Assembly: GCA_963575745.1 (NCBI GenBank)
Contig: CAUYUJ010020766.1
Coordinates: forward strand, 37,501 to 92,750
Origin: Prorocentrum cordatum
Lineage: Eukaryota > Sar > Dinophyceae > Prorocentrales > Prorocentraceae
Direction of reading: 5' to 3'
Length of the DNA stretch: 55,250 nucleotides
Position 1 is the stretch's first letter. Each line of letters starts with the position of its first letter. Below are positions 20,430 to 32,519 of this stretch, one piece after another. Under the pieces are notes generated by a model that saw only the letters and a list, made by a program, of their open reading frames with translations, was not told where the DNA came from and searched no databases. The position numbers and the translations under genes are program-made.

Positions 20430-21095
20430 CAGCGGTCCTCCTTCTCCTCCTCCTCCTCCTTCTCCTCCTCCTCCGTCTCCTCCTCTTCCCCCTCCTCCTC
20501 CTCCTCCTCCTCCTCCTCCTCCTCCTCCTCCTCCTCCTCCTCCTCCTCCTCCTCCCCCTGAGATCGTTTTCCTCCTCCTCTCCCTTTCCCTCCTCCTCCA
20601 CCTCCTCCTCCTCCTCTTTTTGCTCTTCCCCTTCCCCATGTTCCTCTTCCGTCACGGCCCCAGGCATCCCGAGTGCGAGGGGACCCCCGGGCCAAGCGGG
20701 ACGCGCCCGCGCGCGCTGTGCCGTGCCCGCGTGCGCTGGGGCACTCGCCCACCTCCTGCTCGCCTCGCAGCGGTGGCGGCGGCGCCTCCTCCGCCTCCTC
20801 CGTCGCCTCCGCCTCCTCCCCTCCTCCTCCTCCTCCTCCTCCTCATCATCATCATCATTCTCCTCCTCCTCCTTCTCCTCCTCCTCTCCTCCTCCTCCTC
20901 TCCTCCTCCTCCTCCTCATCATCATCATCATTATCCTCCTCCTCCTCCTCCTCCTCTTACTCCTCCTCCTCCTGTTCCTCCTCCTCTTCTTGCTCCTCCT
21001 CCTCCTCCTGTAACTCCTAGTCATCCTCCTCCTCTTTCTCCTCCTCGTCTTCCTTCTCCACCTATTCCTCCTCCTCTTCCTCCTCCTACACCGTC
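20430..21095 (+). repeat. Long CTC/TCC microsatellites with TCATCA interruptions
   Basis: (CTC)n runs at about 20435-20620 and 20770-21090, including TCATCATCATCATT blocks. Between them, 20640-20770 is non-repetitive but has no recognised product. Frames of more than 200 codons are homopolymeric. Confidence 0.88.
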
Positions 21096-21216
21096 TTCAC
21101 AAGGAACAGCGTCTTCACAAAAACAACGTCTTCACAAAAACGCGTCGTCACAAAGAATAGCGTCTTCAAATAGCGTCTTCGGCGCCGGCTCGAACTGGGA
21201 AACCTGGTTGCCTTGG

Positions 21217-21340
21217 CAATGTATGTATGTATGTATGTATGTATGTATGTATGTATGTATGTATGTATGTATGTGTGCATGCATGCATGTATGTATGTAT
21301 ATATGTATATATGTATATGTATATATTCATATATATATAT
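21217..21340. repeat. (TATG)n microsatellite grading into TA repeats
   Basis: About 13 ATGT units, then GCATGCATGC and alternating TATA/GTATAT. It ends directly at the first readable codon of the reverse-transcriptase remnant. Confidence 0.88.
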
Positions 21341-22492
21341 ATGGCTCGGCGTTGTACCGAACTTGCCTGCGCCCTGAAGCATGGGGCGGTCTCCTTGCTC
21401 GCGCTAGACTGGAGGGAAGCATTCGACAGCGTGGGCGTAGACGGCATGATGGCTGCTCTGGAGCGCTTCGGTATCCATGCTAGGTACCGCGCGTTGCTGC
21501 GAGGCATGATACACGGGCGACATGTCTACGTCGACGACATGAGGCACCAGTCCGCCAAGCGCCGCCAATTGTCTGGGATAGAATATCACAAAGATGTTTC
21601 CTCGACCCGCTTTTGCTTATTGTCGTTATGAGTGCGTTGGAGGATGCCACGGCTCTCTTGGGCCCATCCACCGCAGAGGCATATCGCAAGCAAGACCTTG
21701 CATATATTACCGTTGCCGATGACACTTGCTGATAGGGACTGCCACGGCACACGTCGAAGAGTTCGCAATGTGCGTGGCGCGGGTTGGGAAGATGTACGGC
21801 CTGGAGCTTCGCTTGGATAAGCTCCATCTACTGCAGGCCCGCGTGGATCGACCTCTTCGCGTCTCTGGCCACGACGTAGTACCGGAGGAGTCGCTGATGT
21901 ATTTGAGCACATCTCTGTCAGTGGATGGCAGAATGGCGGGGGAACTCACTCGACGAATCGGGATGGCGCACGCAGCCTGCTGGGCAATTCGGCAGATATG
22001 GGGGCACTCATCCCTGTCCTTGCAGTGGCTGCGCGTGTTCCACGCACCACTCATCGCATCGAAGCTGCTTTACAGCTTGACAGCGGGCTGTTTCACGAAG
22101 GCTGACCTTCGCAAATTGGGCGGGTTCCAAACACGGTGCCTGAGGGTGATCCTGAAGATCCAACCAGCGTATGCCTCCCGGATTTCGAGCGCTTCCGTAC
22201 TGCAAACGGCCAGCGCGGAAGCCGCCTCCGTTCAATTACGGCGTAAACAACTGCGTTTGCTTGGGAAGGTGATCGGGCAGCCGGAAAAGATCGCCATGCG
22301 AGACGTATCGTTCTGTCCGGGCTACTCCTTCGCCCTGCAACAGATCGCTTCGTCCAGGTCCGCGGAAGGCCACGAATGGAGTGGATCCGCGCAAAGCTAC
22401 CTCACGGCGTGCGGATCGCAAGGAGCTTGCAAGGACTGGAACACACCGTGTCCAACGAGCCGCACTGGCGCAGGATCGTCAAGGAAGCCTGA
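21341..22492 (+). pseudogene. Non-LTR (LINE-type) reverse transcriptase remnant, 5'-truncated and frameshifted
   Basis: It starts ARRCTELACAL and shows RT motif A as LLALDWREAFDSV. After a frameshift near 21573-21582 it continues ISQRCFLDPLLLIVVMS, the position of the usual GCPLSP-like motif. The catalytic motif reads TVADDT at 21712-21726, with Val where Tyr or Phe is normal. A second frameshift follows at about 21724-21727. Then come the thumb and C-terminal part, with ELTRRIGMAHAACWAIRQIW, SKLLYSL and FQTRCLRVIL. A third frame change near 22320-22345 leads to GRPRMEW and a TGA at 22490. This arrangement is typical of non-LTR elements. The endonuclease and N-terminal RT parts are missing, cut by the upstream microsatellite. 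It is a dead copy. Confidence 0.85.
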
Positions 22493-23180
22493 CCCGCCGC
22501 CCCCATCCTCCCCCTCCTGTTTCTCGTTCTCCCCCCTCCACTTGTGCAGCTGTGTCGAGGCGGCCGGCGGCCGTCTGGACTGGCAAAGTCCGCGTTTCCT
22601 CCGTCGCCCCGCGTTCCTCCGTCGTCCTGCGTTCCTTCGTCTTAGTTGCGATCGCTCGGTCTTTCTCGCCCGCGTTTCCTCCGTCGCCCCCCTTGTCGTC
22701 CTCGCCCGTCGGGCGTCCCTCTTCCTTCTCGCGTCCCCTTCTCCCCTCTGCAAGGCGTCGATGATATGCACGCACGTCCATTGCTGCGTTGGGCAGCTCG
22801 CAGGGCGGACGCCGTCAAAGACGGGGTTCCGGCCCACATGCATGTGCACGCGCCCATGGGCTGCTGCAGCCTACGACCTGACCTGACCTGACCTGACCAG
22901 GGGGGGCCCTCGGAGCGTGCCCAGAGGGGCCCAGGAGGGAGAGTTCCAATTGAGACTCCGAGCCCTCCGCCCCCCAAAAAGGCCCAGGCCCCCAAAGGCC
23001 CCCCCCAACGGCCGCCAAAACGACTGGTGACAGCCCCCCGTAGCTCCGACCTCGAAGTTCACGAGCGACCGCGCGCCATGGCGGTCGCAACCTGATCATT
23101 TATCAGCCGTACCGAGGGAGCACTTCGTCCGGCCACGGTCCAAATGTCAAAACATAGCGCGGCCACGGTCTGGTAGTCAG
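22493..23180. other. No gene recognised
   Basis: Repeated CCGTCGCCCCGCGTTCCTCC-like text at 22595-22700 and (ACCTG)n at 22870-22898. The 22900-23060 stretch is C/A-rich and resembles CCAAAAGGCCC-type repeat. Confidence 0.45.
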
Positions 23181-23412
23181 GTCGAGAGAGAGAGCACAAA
23201 CTATACAGGAAATGCAGATGAGAGAAACAGAGATGAGAGACAGAGAGTGAGGGAGGTAGAGAGAGAGAGAGAGAGAGCGGGAGAGAGAGACGGAGAGAAC
23301 GAGAGAAAGAGAGATAAAGATAAAGAAAGAGAGAGAGAGAGAGAGCGGGAGAGAGAGAGACGGAGAGAACGAGAAAAAGAGATAAAGATAAAGAAACAGA
23401 GAGGCCACGGTT
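23180..23412. repeat. (GA)n microsatellite with internal duplication
   Basis: GAGAGAGAGCGGGAGAGAGA / GACGGAGAACGAGA-type blocks occur twice, near 23260 and 23335, about 75 bp apart. Confidence 0.85.
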
Positions 23413-23417
23413 GTTGA

Positions 23418-23640
23418 GCAGGGACCGTCCGTCCTGGCATTCCTATAGTCCTTCCACGAAATGTCCTTTAAACCCGCAAGTGTTCGAATAACAAAAACAA
23501 TGTTCTTAGAACATAAACCAAGACACTCCCGGCCAAAAATGTTATAAGAGCATTTCGCGGAAAACCACAAAAAGGTTCGTAGAACATTGTTTGGTTGGGC
23601 TATAGGCGAGCCAGGACGCTTCGTCACTGCTTGAGGTTGG
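23418..23640 (+). repeat. 225-bp dispersed repeat, copy 2
   Basis: This is the partner of 19305-19533, about 4.1 kb away in the same orientation. Shared blocks are the GCAGGGACCGTCCGTCCTGG start, ATGTTCTTAGAAC, ACCACAAAAAGGTTC and GACGCTTCGTCACTGCT. Divergence is substantial in the middle. Confidence 0.78.
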
Positions 23641-23854
23641 GGGGCGGCGCGGACCCACGGCTCCTGCGGCTGAGGGAGCATCGGCGACGCCTCGCCGCGC
23701 GGGCGGGCAGGTGAGGGGAACCAGCGCCTGCCTAAGACGAAACCATGGGCGACGGTAGCACCGGGTGAAGGTGCACCGAAGATTGCTGAGATCCGGCGGC
23801 TTCTTCCCAGGATGCCCCGGGGCCGCGGCCGCTCCAAATTTTTCCTGAAACAAT

Positions 23855-25290
23855 TTCGCCATTCGGAGCTCACGGATGCCGCGCGAGAGGTTGCCCAGCC
23901 AATTGCGCATGAGACATCCTCGCGACACTGGGGCTCGAAGGTGCTACACTCTAGGTGGTCCGGCCACGCCCGCCCGAGACATCGTCGCACCTCCTGGGAC
24001 ACCCTCGCGACTCTGGGCTTGGAGACTTGCAGTGGTCCGATGTGTTCTGCCTGCGGATCTCCCCGCAACTCTGAAGTCCGAGGTGCCGCGTGTGTGGTCT
24101 GGCCAGCTGCGCCAAGGACATCCTGCCAACTCCGGGCTCCGAATTTCGTTTCACCAGGCACATCCTCGCAACTCTGGGTTCTTAGCTGTCGCGCTGGAGG
24201 TGCTTCCTCGTCGCCATCGTCGTCGTCTCCGTCGTCGTCGTCGTCTCCGTCGTCGTCGTCTTCGTCGTCGTCGTCTTCGTCGTCGCCGTCGTCATCACCG
24301 CTGTCTTCGTCGCCGCCGCCGCCGAAACAGACGTCGTCGCGCCGCCGCTGCCGCCGCTGCCGAGGCCACTGCAGTCCTCGTCGTCGCCGTCGCCACCGAC
24401 GCCGCTCTCGCCGCCGTCGTCGTCGCAATTGTCCTCGGCACGGTCGTCGTCATTGTCGCCGTTGCCGCCAACGCCGCCGGCACGATCGTCGTCTCAGTCG
24501 TTGTCGTCGTCGTTGACATCGTCGCCGCGCACGCCGCTGTCATGTTGATCGTCATTGCCGCCATCGCCGCCGCCGCTTCCGATGATGGCGTCGTCGTCGT
24601 CGTCGTCGTCGTGTGGCCCGCCCCCTCGTCCTCTACAGTGCCCCCGCCCCCCCCACCACCTTCTCACTATTTTCCCCCGCTCTTCCCTCCCATCGCCAAA
24701 TTTCAAATAGGGTCGACAAAGGCCTAAACAGGGAATCGACGTCGCACCCGTCGCCGCCGCAGCGGTGGTGATCGCCGTCGCTGTCGTCATCGCCACCGCC
24801 ATCGTGGTCGCCGCCGCCGTCGCTGCCGTCGCTGCCATCGTTGTGTCGCCCCTGCCTCCGTCGCCCCCGCCACCGACGCCGTCGTCCTTGCCGAATCATT
24901 GTGATTGTCGCTGTCGCCGCGTTCGTCGTACCGTAGTCGGCATCGCATTCACCGTCGCCGCTGCCACGGTGCTCTTCGTCGTCGCCGCCGTCGTCAACGC
25001 CACCGCCGCCGAGGACTCTACCAAGGGAGTTGCCCTACAATGGCGCAGCGACAAAATCAGGGAATGCCCTTCAATGCTCTGCCTGCTCCTTGCGTTCGCT
25101 CGCCGCCGTCTTGGCCATCGCCTGGACAGCGGCGACGCCGATTTCCGCGCGCCGTCGCCGCGGCAGCGCGTCGGTTGCCCCGCAGCGCGTGCGCCGGCTG
25201 CCCCCCGGCGGGAACATCACTTCGAGAGCCCAATTGCCAGCCAGTTACTACGGGTGGCGGCAAATCGGCGCCACCTGACGCCACTCGATA
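23855..25290. repeat. Segmental duplication, copy 1 (65-bp satellite + GTC-rich tract)
   Basis: It opens with CGGAGCTCACGGATGCCGCG / CGAGAGGTTGCCCAGCCAATTG, continues through a few 65-bp satellite units to about 24190, then a GTC/CGCC-rich tract (24200-25010). It ends in CTCTACCAAGGGAGTTG and CAATGCTCTGCCTGCTCCTTG. All landmarks recur in order at 26425-27715, offset by about 2.5 kb. Val/Ala/Ser-rich frames come from GTC triplets. Confidence 0.85.
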
Positions 25291-25409
25291 TTTCACAAGT
25301 TTGCCCACGATGTGGAAAGTCGACGCCGCCTGACGCCAATTCGCTTGACTCGAGCTCGCTCGGCTGGGACGCAAACCGAAGAATTTGAACTGCTCTGGTT
25401 TTCCTCCCG

Positions 25410-26430
25410 AGGATGTCTCACGCGAAACGGGCGTGAGCACTTCGCGAACAGCATCTAGGAACCCTGACTTCTGAGGATGTCTCAGGCGAAACGGGCCAAC
25501 GCACCTCAAGTCGGGGCATCTGGGAGCCTGGGGTTTCAAAGATGTCTCAGTCGCGAGCACCTCGCGAAACGCATCTTTGAACCCAGAGGTGTGAGGACGT
25601 GTCAGGAGAAATGCTCCAGAGCATCTCACGTCAGGGCATCTCGGAGCTTGAACATTATCGGATCCCCACCAACACTCGGCTGGCACGCGCCAGAGGCGAC
25701 TTTGAATACCGTTCGCTTGATTCCCCAAACAGCTGTGCTGACTGGGGTTCTGCTCAGATGTGCCGAGCTGTGCTGCTAGTTATGGGCGACGATAGCTTCG
25801 CCCACACTGCTACCTTCGCCGCCTTTCAGAACAGACTTTCGCATGAGACATCCTCACGACTCTGAGCTCAGAGAAACTCCGACCTGAGGTGGTCTGGCCA
25901 ATTTCGCCTGAGACATCTTCTCAACTCTGGGCTTGGCAGCTTCATGACCTGATGTGGTTTTGCCCGTTTCGCGTGAGACATGCTCCAAACTTTGGGTGCA
26001 GAGGTGCCCTGACCTGAGTGGTCCAGCCCCTTTCTCCGGAGGCATCCTCGCAACTCTGAGCTCAGAGATGCCCTGACCTGAGGTGGTCCAGCCAATTTCG
26101 CCTGAGGCATCCTCGCAACGCTGAGCCCAGCGATGCTGCGCGCGAGGACGTCCGGCCAATTTCGCATGACACATCCTCGAAGCTCTGGGTTTCGAGATGC
26201 CGCGCGCAGGGTGGTCTGGCCCGTTTCGCCAGAGAAATCTTCGCAACTTTTCGCTCAGAGATGCCCTGATCTGAGGTGGTCCAGCCCGTCTCGCCTCAGA
26301 CAATTTTGCAACTCTGGGCTGAGATGCCGTGACCTGAGGTGGTCCGGTCCTTGTCGCCTGGGACATCTTCGATGGGGCTCCGAAGTGTCTGGACATGAGC
26401 TGGACCAGCCAAAGTTGCCTGAGACATCCT
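25410..26430. repeat. 65-bp satellite array
   Basis: The unit is CATCCTCGCAACTCTGAGCT / CAGAGATGCCCTGACCTGAG / GTGGTCCAGCCAATTTCGCC / TGAGG. Successive CATCCTCGCAAC landmarks at 26043 and 26108 give the 65-bp period. The units continue into the second duplication. Confidence 0.88.
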
Positions 26431-26792
26431 CGCCACTCGGAGCTCACGGATGCCGCGCGAGAGGTTGCCCAGCCAATTGTGCCTGACATGTCCTAGCCAC
26501 CAGGGCTTGAAGATGCTGCGCGCGAGGTGGCCCGACCAAGTTCGCCTGAGACATCCTCGCGCCTCCTGGGGCATTCTCGCGACTCTGGGCTTGGAGACCA
26601 GAAGCGGCCCAGCCTGTTCTGCCTGCTGCTTTCCTCGTAACTATGAGCTCCGAGGTACCGCGCGCGAGGTGGTCTGGCCAACTGCGCCAAGGGCATCCTC
26701 CCAACTCCGGGTTCCAAAATGCCGCTTCGCTTGACACAGCCTCGCAACTCTGGGTTCCCAACTGTCGCGCTAGAGGTGCTGCCGCGTCGCCA

Positions 26793-26826
<34 letters not shown>

Positions 26827-27715
26827 TGACATCGTAGCCGTCGTCGTCGTCGCGGTCGTAGTCGTCTTCGTCGTCATCACCACCGCTGTCCTCGTCGTCG
26901 CCACCGCCGAAACAGACGTCGTCGCGGCCGCCGCTGCCGCCGCTGCCGAAGCCACTATTTCAGTGATCGTCGCCGCCGTCACCAACGACGCCGCTCTCGC
27001 CGTCGTCGTCGTCGCCATTGTCCTCGGCACGGTCGTCGTCGTTGTCGTCGTTGCCGGCGCCGCCAACGCCGCCGGCGTTATCGTCGTCGTCGTTGTCGTC
27101 GTTGACATCGTCGCCGCGCGCGCCGCTGTCACCATGGCGGTCGTTGCCGCCGTCGCCGCCGCCGCTGTCGATGATAGCGTCGTCGTTGCGTGGTCCTTTT
27201 CCTCGTCTTCTACCTCGCCCCCGTCCTCCTCGCTACCTTCCCATTCCGTCGCCACCGCAGCGGTGGTGATCGTCGTCGCTGTCGTCGCCGACATCGCCAT
27301 CGTGGTCGCCGCGGCCGCCGCTGCCGTCGTCGCCATCGTTGTGGTCGCCCCCGCCCCTGTCGTCCGCGCCGCCGTCGCCGTCGTCGTTGTCGCGTCGTCA
27401 TCGTACTCGTCGCTGTCGCCGCGTTCGCCGTACCGTAGTCGGCATCGCCTTCACCGTCGCCGCTGCCACGGCGCTCTTCGTCGTCGCCCCCGTCGCCGAC
27501 GCCGCCGTCGCTAAGGACTCTACCAAGGGAGTTCTACAATGGCGCAACGGCAAAATCAGGGAATGCCCCTCAATGCTCTGCCTGCTCCTTGCGCGCGCTC
27601 GCAGCCGTCTTGGCGCTGCGGCAGCGCGTCGGCTACCCCGTAGCGCGTGCGCCGGCTGCTCCCAGGCGGGCGCATCATTTCGAGTCCAATTGCCAACCAC
27701 TCACCAGAACTGCGC
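26425..27715. repeat. Segmental duplication, copy 2
   Basis: Same order as 23855-25290: the GGATGCCGCGCGAGAGGTTG start, satellite units, GTC-rich tract at 26770-27510, and the CTCTACCAAGGGAGTTCTAC and CTCTGCCTGCTCC end. The GTC tract differs in length between copies. Confidence 0.85.
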
Positions 27716-27789
27716 GTCACAACCGTTCGTCAGGTCACAGGGGGATGCGCAGATTCCTTCGACGCCCGTCAAACATAGAGCAAAACAAA

Positions 27790-29035
27790 AACAACGAAGA
27801 GCCCCGGGTTGCAAGGATGTCTCGGGCGAATCGAAAACGACGACAAGTCAGGACATATTTGGGCCCAGAGTTGCGACGATGCCTCAAGCGAAAAAGGCTC
27901 CAAGCAAAGAGATGCGAGGATGTCTCAGGCGAAACTGGCAGGACCACCAGTTGCGTGGCATCTCAGGGCTCACAGATGCCGCGCGAGAGATTGTCCGACC
28001 TCTTTCGCATGAAACATCCTCGCAACTCTGAGCTCCCACATACCGCGACCTGAGGTCCAGCCCGCTTCGCCCAAAACATCCTCGTAACTCTGGGATCCGA
28101 TGCCGTGACCTGAAGTGGTCCAACCCCTTTCGCCTGAGACATCCTCGCAACTCTGAACTCCCAGATGCCGCGCGAGCGTTGGTCTGGCCCTTCCGCCTGA
28201 CGCGTCCTTGCAACTCGAAACTCCCAGATGCCGTGACCTGATTTGGTCAGGCCCGTTTCGCCTGAGACTTCCTTGCAATTCTGGGTTCTGAGAAGCCCTG
28301 ACCTGAGGAGGTTTGGCCCATTTCGCGTGAGACATCCTTGCAACTCTGACCTGAGAGATGCCGCGACCTGAGGTGGTCCTGCCCACCCCGACTGAGACAT
28401 TCTCGCAACTCTGGGCTCAGAGATGCCCTGTCCTGAGGTGGTCGTGCCAATTTTGCCTGGTGTCCTGGCAGCTCCGGGCTCCGAGATGCTGCGCAACAGG
28501 CGGTCTGGCTGGTTTCGCATGAGACGTCTTCATGAATTTGGGATCAGAGGTAGTGCGTGAGAGGTGGTCCGACCAATTTCGCCTGGGACATCCTCCCAAC
28601 TCTGGGCTCGAAAATACTGCGCGCGAGGTGGTCTGGACAATTTCGACTGAAACATTCTCCCGACTCTGGGCTCAGAGATGCCGCGCGCCAGGTGATCCAG
28701 CCCGTTTCGCCATAGACATCTTCGCGCCTCGGGACTCAGAGATGCCCTGACCTGAGGTGGTCTGGCTAGTCCCAGCTGAGACATCCTTGAAACTCTTGGC
28801 TCGTCGCCTCACACATCCTCGCTAATCTACGCTCCGAGACGCCCTGACCTGAGGTGGTCCAGCCAATTTCGCACTAGACGTCCTCGCCACGGCTCGAAGA
28901 TGCCACGCGAGAGGAGGTCCAGCCAGTTGCGCCTGAGACAAGCTCGCAACTGCAGGCTCGACGATGCTGTTCGCACGGTGGTCCCCTGAGACATCTTCTA
29001 AACTCCAGGGGCATCCTCGCAACTCTGGGTTCGGA
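27790..29035. repeat. 65-bp satellite array, third block
   Basis: About 19 diverged units of the same satellite, with GAGATGC(C/T)G, CCTGACCTGAGGTGGTC and TTCGCCTGAGACATCCT(C/T)G. The array ends near GGTTCGGAGGTGCTCGAG. Confidence 0.88.
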
Positions 29036-30310
29036 GGTGCTCGAGCGTCGCGAACGAAATAACATGGGAGATAGTGCGTGCACAACGTGGATCTCGCGAT
29101 GGAAACAGTCGGCACTACCGCGCCGCAACAAAACCATACAAAAAAATGCAGCCCAAACCATTGCACACAATAGTGTTTTTGAGAATGCAGCTGGCGCTCG
29201 AGCCGGAAGCTGGCGCCGCCGGGTTCGACTTACTGCACCCCGTAGTAGCGCATGGTCATCGTCAAGGGCGTGCCGAATAATCAGGCCAGGTGACGCTCCT
29301 AGATGGGAACGATCCTCGCGAGGGGCGGTAAGTATTGGGCCAGTTGACGCTGTGCGAAAATCGCGGAGCTGATCAAGATGACGGTGATGCTGCGCATCAT
29401 GACCACGATGCTTCTGTACGACGATCGGCTGCGCTGGGTCCGCGCTGGGCTCCAGAAACTTCCAAAACGACCCAGGAGGGCCCCAGGACGGCCCCAAGAG
29501 GAGGCCCAGAGGGGGAACCCGAATGAGCATTTCGAGCACTCGGCCCCGAAAAAAGCTGAGGCGCCAGTAGGCCCTCAAGGGGCTCCCACGAGGCCCCCGA
29601 GGGACCCAAAGAGGCTCCTAGAGGCATCAAAACGGCTCCTAGGAGGCCTCAAAAGTGCTGCCAGGAGAGCCCAGAGAAGCCCAAGAGCAGAGCGGCGATC
29701 CGCCAACCGCCCCCGACGAAATCCCAAAAAACTGAAATCTCAAGCTTCCCCAGAAATCGTTCCGCAAACTCCGTTCTTCACTCTTACTGCCGCACCAAAG
29801 GGTCTGCGGTGCGGCGTCAATCAATTAATACGGTTTCACAAATATTTGAGAACATCCGGGACACTGGTTCATCCGAGGCGGATCATCAACGAGCATCCTG
29901 CAGCGGCTCGTCTGCTGCAAAGAACCTTGGGCCGACGAGGCCTCCCCCCACAAATCCTCCCACAAATCGACTCTAGATACTGGTACCTCTGGGCATCCCC
30001 AGCTGAACACGATGGTGAAACGCGATGACGGCGTGGTCGGAGGGAACAGTTGTACAGTACCTCAACGCATGTTCCAAACATCTTCTGCGCTCGCCAAATA
30101 CGTCCGAATAGACATACATACTCTAAGAAGCCTTCCCCTCTGTTCTTACCATTCTCCTCCGTCCTACCTCCGATTGGTATCCCAATAATTGTCCTCATGC
30201 GTGTCCTACGCGAATATAACGGAGCCGATCATGCGCCAATCGCAGATTGAACCATTCGCCCAACTCGCCAACCTCAATATCACCTTAAGGGCGACCTACG
30301 AGGTACAGAA
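29036..30310. other. No gene recognised; CCAAGAGGCC repeat at 29450-29700
   Basis: A minus-strand frame near 29380-29190 reads LIIRHALDDDHALLRGA before a GTAAGT-type donor, but nothing around it supports a gene. The GCCCCAAGAGGAGGCCC-type degenerate repeat fills 29450-29700. 29850-30300 shows no clear feature. Confidence 0.4.
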
Positions 30311-31200
30311 TTGCTTCCTTTCTCCTCACTCTCCCCTCCTCCTCTTATTCCCAATCCGCGTGTGCTGCTGGCTCCTCGTTTTCTCTGCACCGCCGCGCGT
30401 CTCCTCCTCCTGCCGCACCCTCCCCCGTCCTCCCCCACATACCCACCCCTCCTCCCTCTTCCCCTCCTCCATACTCTCCGTCTCCTCCTCGTCCTCCTCA
30501 TCATTTCCCTCCGCCCTCGCCCATTCCGATCCATTCCGGCACGCCTCTCGCACAGTTCACCACTCCATGAAAAGGCTCCACGCGTCGCGCTCATCTTGAA
30601 GTAAATTCGCATGAGCATGAACTCCTTTTGTCGGAGTCCTCAGGCCCCTGAAGGTGAACATGCAAACAAGGCAAGGAAGCACAGTGCATTTCTTTCTGGG
30701 TTCGGCTCTCTCGGTGCGGGCACGGCGGCGGCCTGTTTTGATTTCCTGGCTCTCTGCGATGATTTTTTTGTGGCTGCAATGACAATGACAAGGACAGTGC
30801 ACATGCCATGTCAATTACAAGCAAGTCTTCAATGTGTAAAACATGCTACAAAAGCACCCTGCGCTGGCATAATGCTGGGAGCGCACCAGCTTCACGGAGC
30901 GCCCCGCGGGAGCCGCACCGGGTGCACTCTGGAGCAGGGCGGGAGAGCGCCTCGCTCGGGTCTTGGGCGATCGCCCGGCCCGATTGAGCACATGCGCGCA
31001 AATCGAATCACCAGCCGACGCGCCAAAAGCGCGCCGACCTCGCAACCAGGATGAAGGAGAAAAGATGAAGGTGGGGAGCGGTACGATGGGATCCGCCGAC
31101 CCCGTTTGCTGCGCCAGCTGCTGGCATCTCCACGATGCTGAAGGCGCGCTCCAAGGACGGCGCACGAATGGCGCAAAAAAGCCCAAGAAGCCTCAGAGAG
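30310..31200. other. CTCC-rich tract, no gene recognised
   Basis: 30315-30510 is CTC/CCCTCC-rich. 30600-31200 has near-balanced composition and open frames on both strands, but no motif or family was recognised. Confidence 0.4.
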
Positions 31201-31840
31201 AGCATCAGACGGGGGACGTGAGGGTTGCAAGACGCTCAGGGGATCTCCGAGAGGTTTCTGGAAACACCTGTTTGAACATCTTGGGCCTCATGTAGACGTC
31301 TGGTGGGCTTTTTATGATCTCTTGCGTTTCTAAGCGGACGAGCCCAGTTTCGGATGTCTTGGGGACTGTGCAGGGCCTCCCGAAAGCGTCTGGAAGTTTC
31401 TTGGGAGCGTCTGCGAGGTCTCGGGGAGGATTTTGGGGGCACGATGGGAACCTCCCCCCCGAAGAGAGCGCCAGACGACTCCTCAGGGCCGTCTCGTTGG
31501 GCTCTCTGGAGGATCTCTTATTGTCCTTTTGGGGCGCTGTGGGGCCACCTCCGGCACTTGCTTGGCCGTCTTCACGCTCTTTGAGGTCATCCTGGGATGT
31601 TCTGGGGCCCTCTTGGGCCGTCTTGCTGCGATCTCGAACATTCTCGGGGCCTCTCGGTCCGCCGCGGCAGCGGCGCTCTGGGGGGGCCTCTCGGAACCGT
31701 CTTGGCGCATCTTGGGGCCACTCGTGCGACATGAAGCCGTTTGGGGCCGTCTCGGGGCGCTCCTGCGGCCCTCTGGAGGCCTCTTGGAGCCCTCTGGGGC
31801 CGTCGGGAGACAATCTTCAGCCGTCTTGGAGAGCTCGGAA
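31200..31840 (-). repeat. TCTTGGGGCC-type degenerate repeat
   Basis: TCTTGGGGC/CCTCTGGAGGCC/GTCTTGG units recur about every 11-22 bp. They are the reverse complement of the CCAAGAGG family elsewhere. Frames of 150-350 codons on both strands derive from it. Confidence 0.7.
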
Positions 31841-32337
31841 GCGATCTCGGCGAACTTGGAGAGCAGGGTCGGCGGGACGAAGAAAGAGAAGGACGGATTG
31901 CGAAAAAAACTGCGAAGGAAGGTTCTGAGCGGAAGAGACGAGAGGGTCCAGGCGGAGGGTGCAAGAGGAGGCTCGTGAAGGAGACCAAAGGATGTACTTG
32001 GAGCACTGTTGGCCACTGAGGATCCAGGGGGCTTGTCCAGGGCGTGTTGGAGGCGTCGGGGGAGAAACTTCGCTGAGCGAGAACGTGGACATGTAGAGAA
32101 ACTGGAAGCTTCAAGAAAACTGCGGTTGGATCTGAAGCCCTTCGGGGTGTTCCTTTGGCGCACTGTTCGGCTCACTTCACAGCATGGGCGCGCTGGAAAC
32201 CATATTTGGGGAAGGATCCCCAGAACCCACATGGAAATTCCCAAATTGGGGCCTTCATGGGTCTGATTGGAGGCGACCTCAGCATCCAACTCACTCTTGT
32301 CGCCTACCCACTGCTCGTCGTAATTACTGTGCATCAC

Positions 32338-32361
32338 CCCCGCATCCGCCACCGCCGCCGC

Positions 32362-32459
<98 letters not shown>

Positions 32460-32468
32460 TCGTCGTCG

Positions 32469-32507
<39 letters not shown>

Positions 32508-32515
32508 GGAGGGAG
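32338..32515. repeat. (GTC)n and GTCGCC microsatellite
   Basis: CGCCGTCGCCGTCGCC followed by about 40 GTC triplets with two TCATC interruptions. The minus-strand Asp run and plus-strand Ser or Arg runs are artefacts. Confidence 0.92.
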
Positions 32516-32519
32516 GACC

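Noticed and set aside
22381-22995. Open frames overlapping the 3' end of the reverse transcriptase
   Set aside because: They lack RT motifs and continue into CCGTCGCCCC-type repeated sequence.
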